This document shows positions 25,763 to 34,640 of a DNA stretch of 55,039 nt, piece by piece. The position numbers and the translations under genes were made by a program. Position 1 is the first letter of the stretch; every line of letters begins with the position of its first letter. The stretch covers positions 1 through 55,039 of the forward strand of contig JANKMX010000009.1 in the NCBI GenBank assembly GCA_024649995.1, given 5' to 3'. This DNA is from Gudongella sp. (GTDB taxonomy: Bacteria > Bacillota > Clostridia > Tissierellales > Tissierellaceae). The notes beneath the pieces were generated by a model. The model did not search any database. It had not been told where the DNA came from and worked only from the letters and a program-made list of their open reading frames with translations.

Positions 25763-26737
25763 TTATATTTTCATTTCCGGAATCACATTCAAGGGCTCCT
25801 CACCCTCAAGAATCCTGACCATGCACCTGGCGGCATTCCAGGCCAGATCATCATATGTCCTCTGGGTACCTGCGGCAATATGTGGAGAAAGTACTACATT
25901 GTCCATCTTAAGAAGTGGATTGTCTCCATCCAGGGGCTCCCTCTCATAGACATCAAGTCCAGCACCAGCAATCCTTCCTTCCTGAAGGGCACTGATAAGG
26001 GCCTTTTCATCAACAACCGGTCCCCTTGAGGCATTTACAAGGATGGCATTCCTCTTCATTAGGGAAAACTCCCTCTCCCCCATGAGATGATGGGTCTCAT
26101 CCGTTAGGGGTGTAAGAACAACAACAAAATCACTTTCAGAAAGGAGCTCATCCATTGGCTTGTAGGAGATTCCAAATTTCTTCTCAGCCTCCTCCTTCCT
26201 TGACCTGTTATGGTAGGAGACCTCCATCTTAAAGCCAAGACTGCAGCGTCTGGCAACCTCCTCACCTATCCTGCCCATTCCGATTATGCCAACCTTTGTT
26301 CCTGACACATCAAGTCCCATAAGGTGATTATTCTCAATCTTCTTCCAGCTGCCCTCCTTGACGAAGGAGTTGAGCTCGGTAATCCTTCTGGCAGTTGAAA
26401 TAAGCAGACCCATTACAAAATCAGCAACCGTATCATCCAGTATCTCTGGCGAATGGGTACCGATCACTCCTGCCTTCTTCATCTCATCTATGTCGAAGTT
26501 GTTGTAGCCAACTGTGATATTGCTTACCACCTTAAGCTTTTTCCCCTTATCCAGAAGCTTCTTGTCAATTGGTGTGATTAGGACTACGGCACCCTCAACC
26601 TCATCAATCCTTTCATAGATGTCATCATAGGTTATTGCCTTTGAATAATCCATCTGGATAAGTTCACAATGCTCACCCACATACTCCTTTATTTCATCCT
26701 TGACTGGATAGCCAATCAAAACCTTTGGTTTACTCAT
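25763..26737 (-). CDS. D-2-hydroxyacid dehydrogenase 1 (glyoxylate/hydroxypyruvate reductase-like)
   Basis: A 324-residue NAD(P)-dependent enzyme interconverting a 2-oxoacid and its D-2-hydroxyacid. The nucleotide fold has GIIGMGRIGEEVARR. Catalytic Arg, Glu and His are present in NASRGPVVDE, DVYEREPL and SPHIAAGT. It is followed by no gene on its strand for 400 bp. It is a close paralogue of the next gene (TVGYNNFDIDEMKKAGVIGT against SVGYNNYNIEDMKAMGVLGT), so a tandem duplication. Glyoxylate, hydroxypyruvate or a branched 2-oxoacid are possible substrates. Confidence 0.9.
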   Translation of the reverse strand: MSKPKVLIGYPVKDEIKEYVGEHCELIQMDYSKAITYDDIYERIDEVEGAVVLITPIDKKLLDKGKKLKVVSNITVGYNNFDIDEMKKAGVIGTHSPEILDDTVADFVMGLLISTARRITELNSFVKEGSWKKIENNHLMGLDVSGTKVGIIGMGRIGEEVARRCSLGFKMEVSYHNRSRKEEAEKKFGISYKPMDELLSESDFVVVLTPLTDETHHLMGEREFSLMKRNAILVNASRGPVVDEKALISALQEGRIAGAGLDVYEREPLDGDNPLLKMDNVVLSPHIAAGTQRTYDDLAWNAARCMVRILEGEEPLNVIPEMKI

Positions 26738-26749
26738 CCTGATTCCTCC

Positions 26750-27724
26750 TTACCTTTTCCTCAGTTCAGGCACTATATAGGGGCTGTCTCCCTTTTCCAG
26801 AACCTCAACAAGTGCCCTGGCTGCAACAACCGCCATCTCATCCCTGGTCTTTCTTGTTGCTGAGCCTATATGCGGCAGTGTAACCACATTCTTCATCTGG
26901 AGCAAGGGATTGTTCTTATCAATAGGTTCCCTTTCATATACATCAAGGCCTGCCCCTGCAATCCAGTCCTCCTGGAGGGCCTTTATAAGTGCCTCCTCGT
27001 CCACAACGGGTCCTCTGGATGCATTTATGAGGAAGGCTTCCTTCTTCATTTTCTTTAGCTCCTTTTCTCCAATAAGATGATGGGTCTCGTCCGTGAGGGG
27101 TGTCATCACCACAAGAAAGTCTGCCTTTTGGAGTAGCTGGTCCATTTCCATGTATCTGGCACCAAGTCTCTTTTCCGCATCCTCCTTCCTCTTCCTGTTG
27201 TAATAGATTATATCCATGTCAAAGCCCTGTGCCCTTTTGGCTACGGCTTCTCCAATCCTTCCCATCCCAACTATTCCAAGGGTTGAATGGTGGATGTCCT
27301 TTCCGAAGAACTTGTCCATTTCTCCCTTCCTCCAGTTACCAGCCTTGGTGTCTGCATCAGCCTCCACAATTCTTCTTCCAGAGGATATTACAAGTCCCAT
27401 GATAAGATCGGCAACGGTGTTGTCAAGGACTCCCGGAGTATTTGTTCCCAAGACACCCATTGCCTTCATGTCTTCAATATTGTAGTTGTTGTAGCCAACT
27501 GATATATTGCTTACCACCTTGAGGTTCGGTGCATGCTTCAATAGGTCCCTGTCGATTTTCATCCCCACCTCCAGGATTCCATCCACATCAGCTATGCTGT
27601 CAACTATTCCCTGAAATGTCTTCCTCCTTGAGAAATCCCACATGATGTAGTCACAATGCTGTCCAATGTACTCCTCTGCAGCTTTTGGAATTTCATTTGC
27701 AATAAATACCTTAGGTTTTTTCAT
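26750..27724 (-). CDS. D-2-hydroxyacid dehydrogenase 2 (paralogue)
   Basis: A 324-residue paralogue of the neighbouring dehydrogenase, 12 bp upstream of it. It has GIVGMGRIGEAVAKRA, catalytic Arg in NASRGPVVDE, Glu in VYEREPID and His in LPHIGSAT. The start ATG at 27724 is chosen because MKKPKVFIANEI aligns with MSKPKVLIGYPV of the paralogue; a TTG three codons earlier is nearer the AAAGGA site and remains possible. It lies 21 bp after the DUF401 permease gene, so the three form one transcription unit, perhaps importing and reducing one organic acid. Confidence 0.9.
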   Translation of the reverse strand: MKKPKVFIANEIPKAAEEYIGQHCDYIMWDFSRRKTFQGIVDSIADVDGILEVGMKIDRDLLKHAPNLKVVSNISVGYNNYNIEDMKAMGVLGTNTPGVLDNTVADLIMGLVISSGRRIVEADADTKAGNWRKGEMDKFFGKDIHHSTLGIVGMGRIGEAVAKRAQGFDMDIIYYNRKRKEDAEKRLGARYMEMDQLLQKADFLVVMTPLTDETHHLIGEKELKKMKKEAFLINASRGPVVDEEALIKALQEDWIAGAGLDVYEREPIDKNNPLLQMKNVVTLPHIGSATRKTRDEMAVVAARALVEVLEKGDSPYIVPELRKR

Positions 27725-27744
27725 ATTATCCAATCATCCTTTCT

Positions 27745-28971
27745 TTAAGCAAATATTGCCATGAGTGTCAAGGTTGTGGCAAATACAAGTAGCAGCTGAA
27801 GTGCAAAGTAAGGTCCGTATTCCTTGTACAGCTCACCTGTCGATACCTTCATTTCATTCAGGGTCAGTGCCTGGCAAAGATGAAGGGGTGAGTAGAAATA
27901 CCCTACAAAGGATACTGCCAAGAGGAAGAAGGTATAAATGTGCAGGGCATTGCTTCCAAGCCCCATCATGGAAAGCAGAGGCAATGTGACTGCCAATGCT
28001 GATGTCGGGTAGCCTGTGATGTATCCAAAGAAGAAGGATACAAGGGTGAAGATAAGCATTATCCTGATGTCCCCCTGGCTTCTCATCAACAGGTCATTGA
28101 TGATTCCAAGCATCTGGTCCATCTGTAGGATTATGTCCTTCAGGACCAGTATTGCCGTAACAAGGATTATGGTATTATAGTTGATAGAATTGAAGGACTT
28201 GTATAGGAAATCCTTCTTGTCACTTAAAAAGTATACTATTATAATGCTACCAATCATTGAAACGAAGAATGGCAGTCCAGTTATCAGGTTAATTACAACA
28301 GACATGTATATGGGTGATGTTATCAATACCAGGTCCAGAAGCTTCCTAAGGGATAGGTCCCTCTCCCTTTTCTCTCCGTTGCCCTTCCCTCTCATAAACA
28401 GCGTGTACCCGATGATGACGGTACCTGCAATAAAGGGAAGTCCAAACCCAATCACCTTGTATACATTCAACTGAGGAATTGCAGCCTTGACAAACATCAG
28501 AACCGATACAAATGGAAAGAGGAACATGGCAATATGCCTGTAGATAAGGTTTATCGCTGCTCTTCTGGCAGGAATGATATCCAGCTCATCCCCTATGCTG
28601 TTGATGAATGGTGCTGATAGGACTGCTCCTCCCGGAACGGACATTATTCCTATCATGGAAGGTATTATCATCATGATTACCTTCTTGCTTGTGATCAGCC
28701 CCAGTAGGGAATCCACGATTCTCTGCAGGATGCCATACTGCTTCAGTAGATTTCCAAGTATCCCGATAACAGCCACCGTCAGTATGGTATCCCTGGAGTA
28801 CTGGTCCAGGATGACACCCATAAATGTCTCTCCCAGCCTTAAAATCCCCAGACCTGAGAATATGCTGATGGACAGGGTCACGGCAAGTATTGAATGGCTA
28901 AGCTTAAATCCTTTTCTGATCATTATTGGTATAAGTCCGAATGATGCGAGTGTAACAAGTAGCTGTGTCAT
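27745..28971 (-). CDS. DUF401 family membrane protein (probable organic-acid permease)
   Basis: A 408-residue protein with about ten hydrophobic spans. The segments PSMIGIMSVPGGAVLSAPF and YITGYPTSALAVTLPLL fit the DUF401 family, which belongs with ion-transporter-like anion permeases; its substrate is not established. The start at 28971 follows TTAGGAG by 7 bp; reading back to 29106 would pass through the terminator hairpin of the next operon. First gene of the unit with the two dehydrogenases, which suggests a 2-oxo- or 2-hydroxyacid as cargo (inference). Confidence 0.8.
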   Translation of the reverse strand: MTQLLVTLASFGLIPIMIRKGFKLSHSILAVTLSISIFSGLGILRLGETFMGVILDQYSRDTILTVAVIGILGNLLKQYGILQRIVDSLLGLITSKKVIMMIIPSMIGIMSVPGGAVLSAPFINSIGDELDIIPARRAAINLIYRHIAMFLFPFVSVLMFVKAAIPQLNVYKVIGFGLPFIAGTVIIGYTLFMRGKGNGEKRERDLSLRKLLDLVLITSPIYMSVVINLITGLPFFVSMIGSIIIVYFLSDKKDFLYKSFNSINYNTIILVTAILVLKDIILQMDQMLGIINDLLMRSQGDIRIMLIFTLVSFFFGYITGYPTSALAVTLPLLSMMGLGSNALHIYTFFLLAVSFVGYFYSPLHLCQALTLNEMKVSTGELYKEYGPYFALQLLLVFATTLTLMAIFA

Positions 28972-29053
28972 ATTTCCGCTCCTAACATATAATTTCGTTA
29001 ATCTAATAATATCATATAAGTAAACCCTTTTGCCATATGTTAAAAAGATAACC

Positions 29054-29094
29054 AAAAAAACTCCCTTTGGGTGTCTTCCAACACCCAAAGGGAG
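29054..29094 (-). terminator. Terminator of the ilv operon
   Basis: A 14-bp perfect stem, CTCCCTTTGGGTGT with ACACCCAAAGGGAG around a 6-base loop, followed on the minus strand by TTTTTTT. It lies 17 bp after the methionine gamma-lyase stop. Confidence 0.94.
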
Positions 29095-29110
29095 CAATGT
29101 GATCAATTTT

Positions 29111-30310
29111 CTATTTCAGATTATCAAGTGCGGTCCTCAAATCCTGGACAATGTCCTCCACATCCTCAAGACCAACTGATAGTCTTACCAGACCATCCTC
29201 AATCCCGCTCTTCATTCTTTCCTCTTCCGTATAGGTTGAGTGGGTCATGGATGCCGGGTGCTGTATCAGGGTTTCAGTGTCACCCAGACTTACTGCAAGG
29301 GTGCATAGCTTGACTGTGTTCATAAGTTCCACACCGGCTTCAAGGCCACCCTTAAGGGTAAAGGCTATCATCGCTCCCGGCAGACTCATCTGACTTTTGG
29401 CCAGCTGGTACTGGGGAAAGCTCTTCAGTCCAGGATAAAGGACCTTTTCAACAGCCTGGTGCCCCTCCAGAAATTCCGCTACCTGCCGGGCATTCTCACA
29501 GTGCCTTTCCATCCTGATTCCAAGGGTCTTCATTCCCCTATTTATAAGGTAGGCATCAAAGGGTGAAAGGGATGCTCCCGTCATGTCCTTTATGCCAAAG
29601 AACCTTACCTGGTCAATGAACTCCTGGCTTCCAACTGCAAAGCCGGCTATAACATCCCCATGACCATTGAGGTATTTCGTGGCGGAATGGACAACCACAT
29701 CAGCCCCAAGCTCCAGTGGCCTCTGAATGTAGGGACTGCAGTAGGTGTTGTCCACAACCACAGTGCAGCCCTGGACCTCGTGGGCTATACCGGAGACCGC
29801 CTTGATGTCAACTATGGTCATGTTTGGATTTGCGGGAGATTCCAGATAAACCACCTTTGTGTTTTCCTTCATGGCTTTTCTTACATTCTCTGGATCCTCC
29901 ATATCAACAAGGGTAAGCTCAACTCCAAACCTTTCAAGTCCATGGGTAAGGTAGGCAAATGTGCAGCCATATAGGGTCTTGGCAGCAACGATATGGTCTC
30001 CTGTGGAAACCAGGCTCCATATTACAGATGTAATGGCTCCCATTCCCGATGCTGAGGATACCGCAGCCTCACCGCCTTCAAGATTTGCAATCTTTTCCTC
30101 AACCTGGGTGTTGGTTGGATTTCCAAGCCGGGAGTATATGTAGCCCTTCTCTTCTCCAGCAAATCTCCTTCCACCCTGCTGTGCATCGTCAAAAATGAAG
30201 GTTGATGTCTGGTATATTGGCGTGGCTAGCGCACCCATCTCATTTTTTCTGTAGCCTGCATGAACCGCCCTCGTTGAAAAGCCCTTGTTGTTCATCTGAT
30301 TGTCTTCCAT
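29111..30310 (-). CDS. Methionine gamma-lyase
   Basis: A PLP enzyme of the Cys/Met metabolism (trans-sulfuration) family, 399 residues. It would split L-methionine into methanethiol, ammonia and 2-oxobutyrate. Residues diagnostic of the lyase fall at the same numbers as in the Pseudomonas putida enzyme, as I recall it: Tyr59 and Arg61 in YSRLGNPT, Cys116 in TLYGCTFAY, the PLP lysine in [11 protein letters not shown] (Lys212), and Lys/Asp in GIKDMTGA. Cys116 separates it from cystathionine lyases. The start at 30310 has AGGGGG 6 bp upstream; the ATG at 30316 is too close. It is the last gene of the ilv operon, 13 bp after ilvE, so it probably supplies 2-oxobutyrate for isoleucine. Confidence 0.88.
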   Translation of the reverse strand: MEDNQMNNKGFSTRAVHAGYRKNEMGALATPIYQTSTFIFDDAQQGGRRFAGEEKGYIYSRLGNPTNTQVEEKIANLEGGEAAVSSASGMGAITSVIWSLVSTGDHIVAAKTLYGCTFAYLTHGLERFGVELTLVDMEDPENVRKAMKENTKVVYLESPANPNMTIVDIKAVSGIAHEVQGCTVVVDNTYCSPYIQRPLELGADVVVHSATKYLNGHGDVIAGFAVGSQEFIDQVRFFGIKDMTGASLSPFDAYLINRGMKTLGIRMERHCENARQVAEFLEGHQAVEKVLYPGLKSFPQYQLAKSQMSLPGAMIAFTLKGGLEAGVELMNTVKLCTLAVSLGDTETLIQHPASMTHSTYTEEERMKSGIEDGLVRLSVGLEDVEDIVQDLRTALDNLK

Positions 30311-30323
30311 TCTCATCCCCCTA

Positions 30324-31244
30324 TTATTTGTCGTATACAGGTGTAAGGTATTCCCTGTACTTTTCGTTTCCTCCTGTTGTTATATTGAAGAACATATCCT
30401 TGAGCTTCTTGCACACCGGTCCCTCGTGACCGTCTCCAACCTTTCTGTTGTCCACCTCAACGACAGCAGTCACCTCCATTGCAGTACCGCTGAAGAAAAC
30501 CTCCTGTGCATTGTAAAGCTCTGTCCTTGAGACGCTCCGTTCTACAACCTCCATCCCCAGCTCTTCCCTGGCAAGGGTCATTACAGTATCCCTTGTGATT
30601 CCCTCCAGGATGTCATCTGACAGTGGAGGTGTCACAAGCTTGCCCTTCTTGACCAGAAATACATTTTCTCCAGGTCCTTCGCAGACCCTTCCATCATGTG
30701 TCAGAAAAATGGCTTCATCATAGCCGTTTTGAAGAACCTCAAGGGAAGCAAGTGCTGAGTTCAGGTATGCCCCCGTGGATTTTGTCCTGGGTGGTAGCAT
30801 TGTGTCAGTGATCCTCCTCCAGCTGGAAACAGCCACCCTTAGTTCAGATTTCCCAGCGTATTTGCCCATTGGCTGACAGTAGATCATAAGTCTGTTGTCA
30901 TCATCAAAGAGAGTTGGCATCAATGATTCCGAGCCCTTGTAGACAACTGGTCTGATATATGTAGTGGTCTTGAAATTGTTCTTTCTAAGAAGCTCCACCG
31001 TGACATCACAAAGCTCCTGTACCGTATATGGAATATCCATATTAAGGGCCTTGGCAGACTCAAGAAGTCTCTCGTAATGCTCCTTCAATCTGAAGCCGTA
31101 AAGCTGTCCCTTTTCATCATCCCAGTATGCCCTGATTCCCTCAAAGCAACCCAGACCGTAGTTGACTACCTTTGATCTGATGCTGATGCTAACATCCTTC
31201 TCATCCACTATCTCACCATTGAAAAACACAAAGCTCTGTTCCAT
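30324..31244 (-). CDS. ilvE: Branched-chain amino-acid aminotransferase
   Basis: A 306-residue fold-type IV PLP enzyme making the last step of Val, Leu and Ile synthesis from glutamate. Seen are [34 protein letters not shown] with the PLP lysine, the phosphate-binding [13 protein letters not shown] and the BCAT signature around [19 protein letters not shown]. It starts directly after the ilvB stop (TAG-ATG), so translation is coupled. Confidence 0.94.
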   Translation of the reverse strand: MEQSFVFFNGEIVDEKDVSISIRSKVVNYGLGCFEGIRAYWDDEKGQLYGFRLKEHYERLLESAKALNMDIPYTVQELCDVTVELLRKNNFKTTTYIRPVVYKGSESLMPTLFDDDNRLMIYCQPMGKYAGKSELRVAVSSWRRITDTMLPPRTKSTGAYLNSALASLEVLQNGYDEAIFLTHDGRVCEGPGENVFLVKKGKLVTPPLSDDILEGITRDTVMTLAREELGMEVVERSVSRTELYNAQEVFFSGTAMEVTAVVEVDNRKVGDGHEGPVCKKLKDMFFNITTGGNEKYREYLTPVYDK

Positions 31245-32909
31245 CTAAACATCTCCCCCTTCATATACCATCTCATTTATTGCCTTTCCTGCCGGAACTA
31301 TTGGGTATACCCACTGGTCGTTTGAAAACCTGCATTCCACAACAAAGGCCCTCCTCGTATCCTTTACCCCTTGAAGGGCCTCCTCAAGCTCCTTCGGGCT
31401 GTTGGCTCTAGTGCCCTGGATTCCGAAGGCACCGGCTAGCTTCATAAAGTCAACCTCATCACCCAGGTCAGTCTCAGAGTACCTCTCTTCACAGAACATT
31501 CCCTGCCATTGCCTAACCATTCCAAGTGAATTATTGTTAAATAGTAAAATTATAATAGGCAGGTTGTACTTTGCAACTGTACCCAGCTCATTGAAGTTCA
31601 TCCTGAAGCTTCCATCCCCTGTAACCAGAACCACCCTCTTGTCAGGGTTGGCAATCTGCGCCCCAATTGCAGCACCCATGCCATAGCCCATGGTTCCAAG
31701 GCCTCCCGATGACAGGAACGTCCTTGGCCTTTTGAATACCCAGTGCTGCCCCGTCCACATCTGATGCTGACCAACATCCGTTGCAACTATGGCTTCGGGG
31801 AACATCCCGTTTGCCAGCTTAAGGGCGGACACTCCACTCCAATCCTCAACATATACATTCTCTTCCTTCATTTCCTCTATCTGCTGAAGCCATTCACTTC
31901 TGTCTGACTCCTCCATCCTCTCCTTTAATATTGCAAGTATCTTCTTCATTGAGCCTGTAAGATTTGCATCAACGGCCTTGTTTTTTCCTATTTCAGATGC
32001 ATCGATATCAAGCTGGACCACCTTTGCCTTTGGTCCGAACTCCTCGGCCTTGCCGATCACCCTGTCGCTGAACCTTGCACCAGCCGCAATGATAAGGTCG
32101 CTGTGACACACTGCAAGGTTGTTTTCCTTGAAGCCGTGCATCCCAACAAGTCCAAGTGACAGCCTATGGTCCCTTGGAAAACCTCCCATGCCCATAAGGC
32201 TGGAAACCACTGGGATGTCTCCCTTTTCTGCAAACTCCACCAGCTCACCTGTTGTTCCCGAGGATATCACTCCACCACCAGCATATATCACTGGCCTTTT
32301 GGAGCTGTTTATCATCTGGACCACCATATCCATCTGGTCAAGATGCTCATTTGTTGCTTCCTCGTCTTGATTCGAGTCCGGCTGGGACCTTAAAAAGTCA
32401 ACACTTGTCATAAGGATATCCTTTGGTATATCCACAAGCACCGGTCCCTTTCTTCCTGAGCCGGCTATTCTGAAGGCTTCCCTTATTGTCTCGTCAATCT
32501 CCTCCACACTGTGTACCAGGAAATTGTGCTTGGTGATCGTCATTGTTATGGATGTTATATCAACCTCCTGGAATGAGTCCCGACCAAGAAGGGATGATGC
32601 AACCTGTCCTGTTATTACAACCATGGGAACCGAATCCGAATACGCCGTTGCTATTCCAGTGACGGTGTTGGTGGCACCTGGTCCCGAGGTTGCAAAGCAA
32701 ACCCCTGTCTTTCCGCTTGACCTGGCATATCCGTCTGCACCGTGGGATGCACCCTGCTCATGACTTGTTAGTATATGTCTGAAATGGTCACTATACCTTG
32801 TCAAGGAATCATAAAGTGGAATCACCGCACCTCCGGGATATCCGAATATGGTGTCTACACCCTCCCTTAGGAGGCACTCCATCACTACATCTGCACCTGT
32901 CAACTTCAT
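31245..32909 (-). CDS. ilvB: Acetolactate synthase, catalytic subunit
   Basis: A 554-residue ThDP/FAD enzyme condensing two pyruvates to acetolactate (Val, Leu) or pyruvate with 2-oxobutyrate to acetohydroxybutyrate (Ile). The N-terminal domain has FGYPGGAVIPLYD with the catalytic Glu in TSHEQGASHGADGYAR. The middle domain has RFSDRVIGK. The ThDP motif is GDGSFRMNFNEL ending in LFNNNSLGMVRQWQ. Its small subunit is encoded two genes upstream. Placed between ilvC and ilvE. Confidence 0.96.
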   Translation of the reverse strand: MKLTGADVVMECLLREGVDTIFGYPGGAVIPLYDSLTRYSDHFRHILTSHEQGASHGADGYARSSGKTGVCFATSGPGATNTVTGIATAYSDSVPMVVITGQVASSLLGRDSFQEVDITSITMTITKHNFLVHSVEEIDETIREAFRIAGSGRKGPVLVDIPKDILMTSVDFLRSQPDSNQDEEATNEHLDQMDMVVQMINSSKRPVIYAGGGVISSGTTGELVEFAEKGDIPVVSSLMGMGGFPRDHRLSLGLVGMHGFKENNLAVCHSDLIIAAGARFSDRVIGKAEEFGPKAKVVQLDIDASEIGKNKAVDANLTGSMKKILAILKERMEESDRSEWLQQIEEMKEENVYVEDWSGVSALKLANGMFPEAIVATDVGQHQMWTGQHWVFKRPRTFLSSGGLGTMGYGMGAAIGAQIANPDKRVVLVTGDGSFRMNFNELGTVAKYNLPIIILLFNNNSLGMVRQWQGMFCEERYSETDLGDEVDFMKLAGAFGIQGTRANSPKELEEALQGVKDTRRAFVVECRFSNDQWVYPIVPAGKAINEMVYEGGDV

Positions 32910-32962
32910 CTTCTCACCCCTGTATTCTAGTCATTGCAGCTCTCATGGAGCCCTTGGCAACC

Positions 32963-33955
32963 CTATTTCTTAAGCCAGCTCATCATTTTTCTGAGATCTC
33001 TTCCTACAACCTCCATCTGATGGTCCTGCTCCATTCTTCTTCTGGCTGTGAAGGAAGGTCTGTTTGCCTTGTTCTCAAGTATCCAGTTCTTTGCAAAGGT
33101 CCCGTCCTGGACCTCTCCAAGTACCTTTCTCATCTCGTTTCTGGTTTCCTCTGTGACAATTCTTCTGCCTACGGAATAATCCCCGTATTCAGCCGTATCA
33201 CTTACTGAGTACCTCATATAGCTAAGTCCACCCTGATTGATAAGGTCAACGATAAGCTTCATTTCGTGAAGGCATTCGAAGTATGCACTCTCAGGCTCAT
33301 AGCCCGCTTCCACAAGGACTTCAAAGCCTGCCTTCATAAGCTCTGTAACTCCTCCGCAAAGTACTGCCTGCTCTCCGAAAAGGTCTGTTTCAGTCTCCTC
33401 CTTGAAGGTGGTCTGAAGGACTCCGGCCCTGGCACCACCAATTCCTGCAGCATAGGCCAGGGCAACCTCCATGGCATCACCTGTTGGGTCCTGGTGGGTC
33501 GTAACCAGACAGGGTACTCCCTTGCCCTCCTGATATTGACTTCTCACTGTGTGTCCCGGTCCCTTTGGAGCAACCATGAACACATTCACATCCTCCGGTG
33601 GAACAATCTGTCCGTAATGGATGTTGAAGCCGTGGGCAAAGGCCAGGTAGTTACCAGGTGAAAGGTTGTCCCTTACATTGTTCTCATATAGCTCAACCTG
33701 CTTCTCATCATTTACAAGGAGCATCACCACATCAGCCCATTTGGTTGCCTCCCCCGATGTCATTACCTGAAGTCCGGCCTCCTGTGCCCTTTCCCAGGAC
33801 TTGCTCCCATCGTAGAGTCCAACCCTAACCTCCACACCTGATTCCATAAGGTTAAGTGCGTGTGCGTGACCCTGGCTACCGTAGCCTATTACAGCCACCT
33901 TCCTATCTTTAAGTACATTCAAATCACAGTCTTTTTCGTAGAACATCTTCGCCAT
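32963..33955 (-). CDS. ilvC: Ketol-acid reductoisomerase, class I
   Basis: A 330-residue NADPH enzyme that isomerises and reduces acetolactate or acetohydroxybutyrate. The Rossmann motif [13 protein letters not shown] lies near residue 25. Metal-binding acids are in [12 protein letters not shown] and the following [12 protein letters not shown], and SDTAEYGD holds the active-site Ser/Glu loop. Length is standard for the short class I enzyme. It follows ilvN by 27 bp. Confidence 0.97.
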   Translation of the reverse strand: MAKMFYEKDCDLNVLKDRKVAVIGYGSQGHAHALNLMESGVEVRVGLYDGSKSWERAQEAGLQVMTSGEATKWADVVMLLVNDEKQVELYENNVRDNLSPGNYLAFAHGFNIHYGQIVPPEDVNVFMVAPKGPGHTVRSQYQEGKGVPCLVTTHQDPTGDAMEVALAYAAGIGGARAGVLQTTFKEETETDLFGEQAVLCGGVTELMKAGFEVLVEAGYEPESAYFECLHEMKLIVDLINQGGLSYMRYSVSDTAEYGDYSVGRRIVTEETRNEMRKVLGEVQDGTFAKNWILENKANRPSFTARRRMEQDHQMEVVGRDLRKMMSWLKK

Positions 33956-33982
33956 TTTACCATCTCTCCCCTGTTATGTAAT

Positions 33983-34213
33983 CTATTCTGTAACCTCGTA
34001 GACATCCTGGAACCTTCTCATCTGAAGGATCATGTTGTTCATAAGGTCCTCGCTTTCAGCTCCAACGGTCAGTGTAAGCTTTGAAAGTGCATCATTAAGG
34101 CCCACTTCATATACTATTCCCTCAAGCTGGCAGCCTCTTTTTCTCATAAGTCCTGTAATCCTCATTAGAGTCTCCGGTCCGTTTTTTACCATTGCATTCA
34201 AAGTTCTTGTCAT
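33983..34213 (-). CDS. ilvN: Acetolactate synthase regulatory subunit, ACT domain only
   Basis: A 76-residue ACT domain (LNAMVKNGPETLMRITGLMR, then RGCQLEGIVYE), which binds valine or a related feedback ligand and activates IlvB. Usual IlvN/IlvH subunits have about 85-170 residues; here the C-terminal half is absent, as in short IlvN/IlvM forms. The start at 34213 has GGGAGG 8 bp upstream; an ATG two codons earlier lies only 2 bp from it. First gene behind the isoleucine T-box. The order N-C-B-E, with small before large subunit and ilvC between them, is unusual. Confidence 0.87.
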   Translation of the reverse strand: MTRTLNAMVKNGPETLMRITGLMRKRGCQLEGIVYEVGLNDALSKLTLTVGAESEDLMNNMILQMRRFQDVYEVTE

Positions 34214-34250
34214 TTTCATTTCCTCCCTTTATTTTTTGTTTTTGGGTATT

Positions 34251-34555
34251 AAAAAATCCCGCCTCTGAAATACTTGCATGTATTTCAGGGACGAGATAAT
34301 ATTCGCGGTACCACCCTGTTTTTCAATCCACTCACGCAGATTGACTCTTCAGGTCCAAGGACAAGCCTTTAACCATAGCCATATAACGGTGGCGCATCTT
34401 CCATTTGGAAGATTCCCGGTCGCAGCTACTTTTTACATTTCGCCTTGACAGCTCCGGAGTGATCATTCCTGCGTCCTCTGATCCTGACTCTCACCATCCA
34501 TCAGTTCTCTGTTATCAGACTCTCTGCAGTTTTGTCTCCGTCATCGCTCTTGTTT
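34251..34555 (-). promoter_or_regulatory. T-box leader, isoleucine specifier (AUC), of the ilv operon
   Basis: The T-box sequence GGGTGGTACCGCG is at 34316-34304 (minus). The terminator TCCCTGAAATAC/GTATTTCAG...GGGA with T6 lies at 34291-34251 and competes with an antiterminator. In Stem I the helices GGAG/CTCC and CTGC/GCAG enclose a specifier loop whose 3' side is GAATGATCA. The codon just before the last purine is ATC (34463-34461), isoleucine. Uncharged tRNA-Ile should let transcription continue into ilvN-C-B-E and the methionine gamma-lyase gene. Confidence 0.93.
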
Positions 34556-34573
34556 GTGATTTAAATTAAACTC

Positions 34574-34602
34574 ATTCTATAACTTTAAATTATGGGTGTC
34601 AA
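34574..34602 (-). promoter_or_regulatory. Promoter of the ilv T-box transcript
   Basis: Minus strand TTGACA (34602-34597), 17-bp spacer, TAGAAT (34579-34574), ending about 20 bp before Stem I. It is 38 bp downstream of the leuB stop. No intrinsic terminator is seen between leuB and this promoter, only an AT-only palindrome (AAATAATTTAAATTATTT), so leu read-through is possible. Confidence 0.85.
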
Positions 34603-34640
34603 CACCTTTTTTTAAATAATTTAAATTATTTAGAATATTT

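Noticed and set aside
34605-34640. AAATAATTTAAATTATTT palindrome as leuB terminator
   Set aside because: The stem is entirely A-T and would be too weak to stop transcription.
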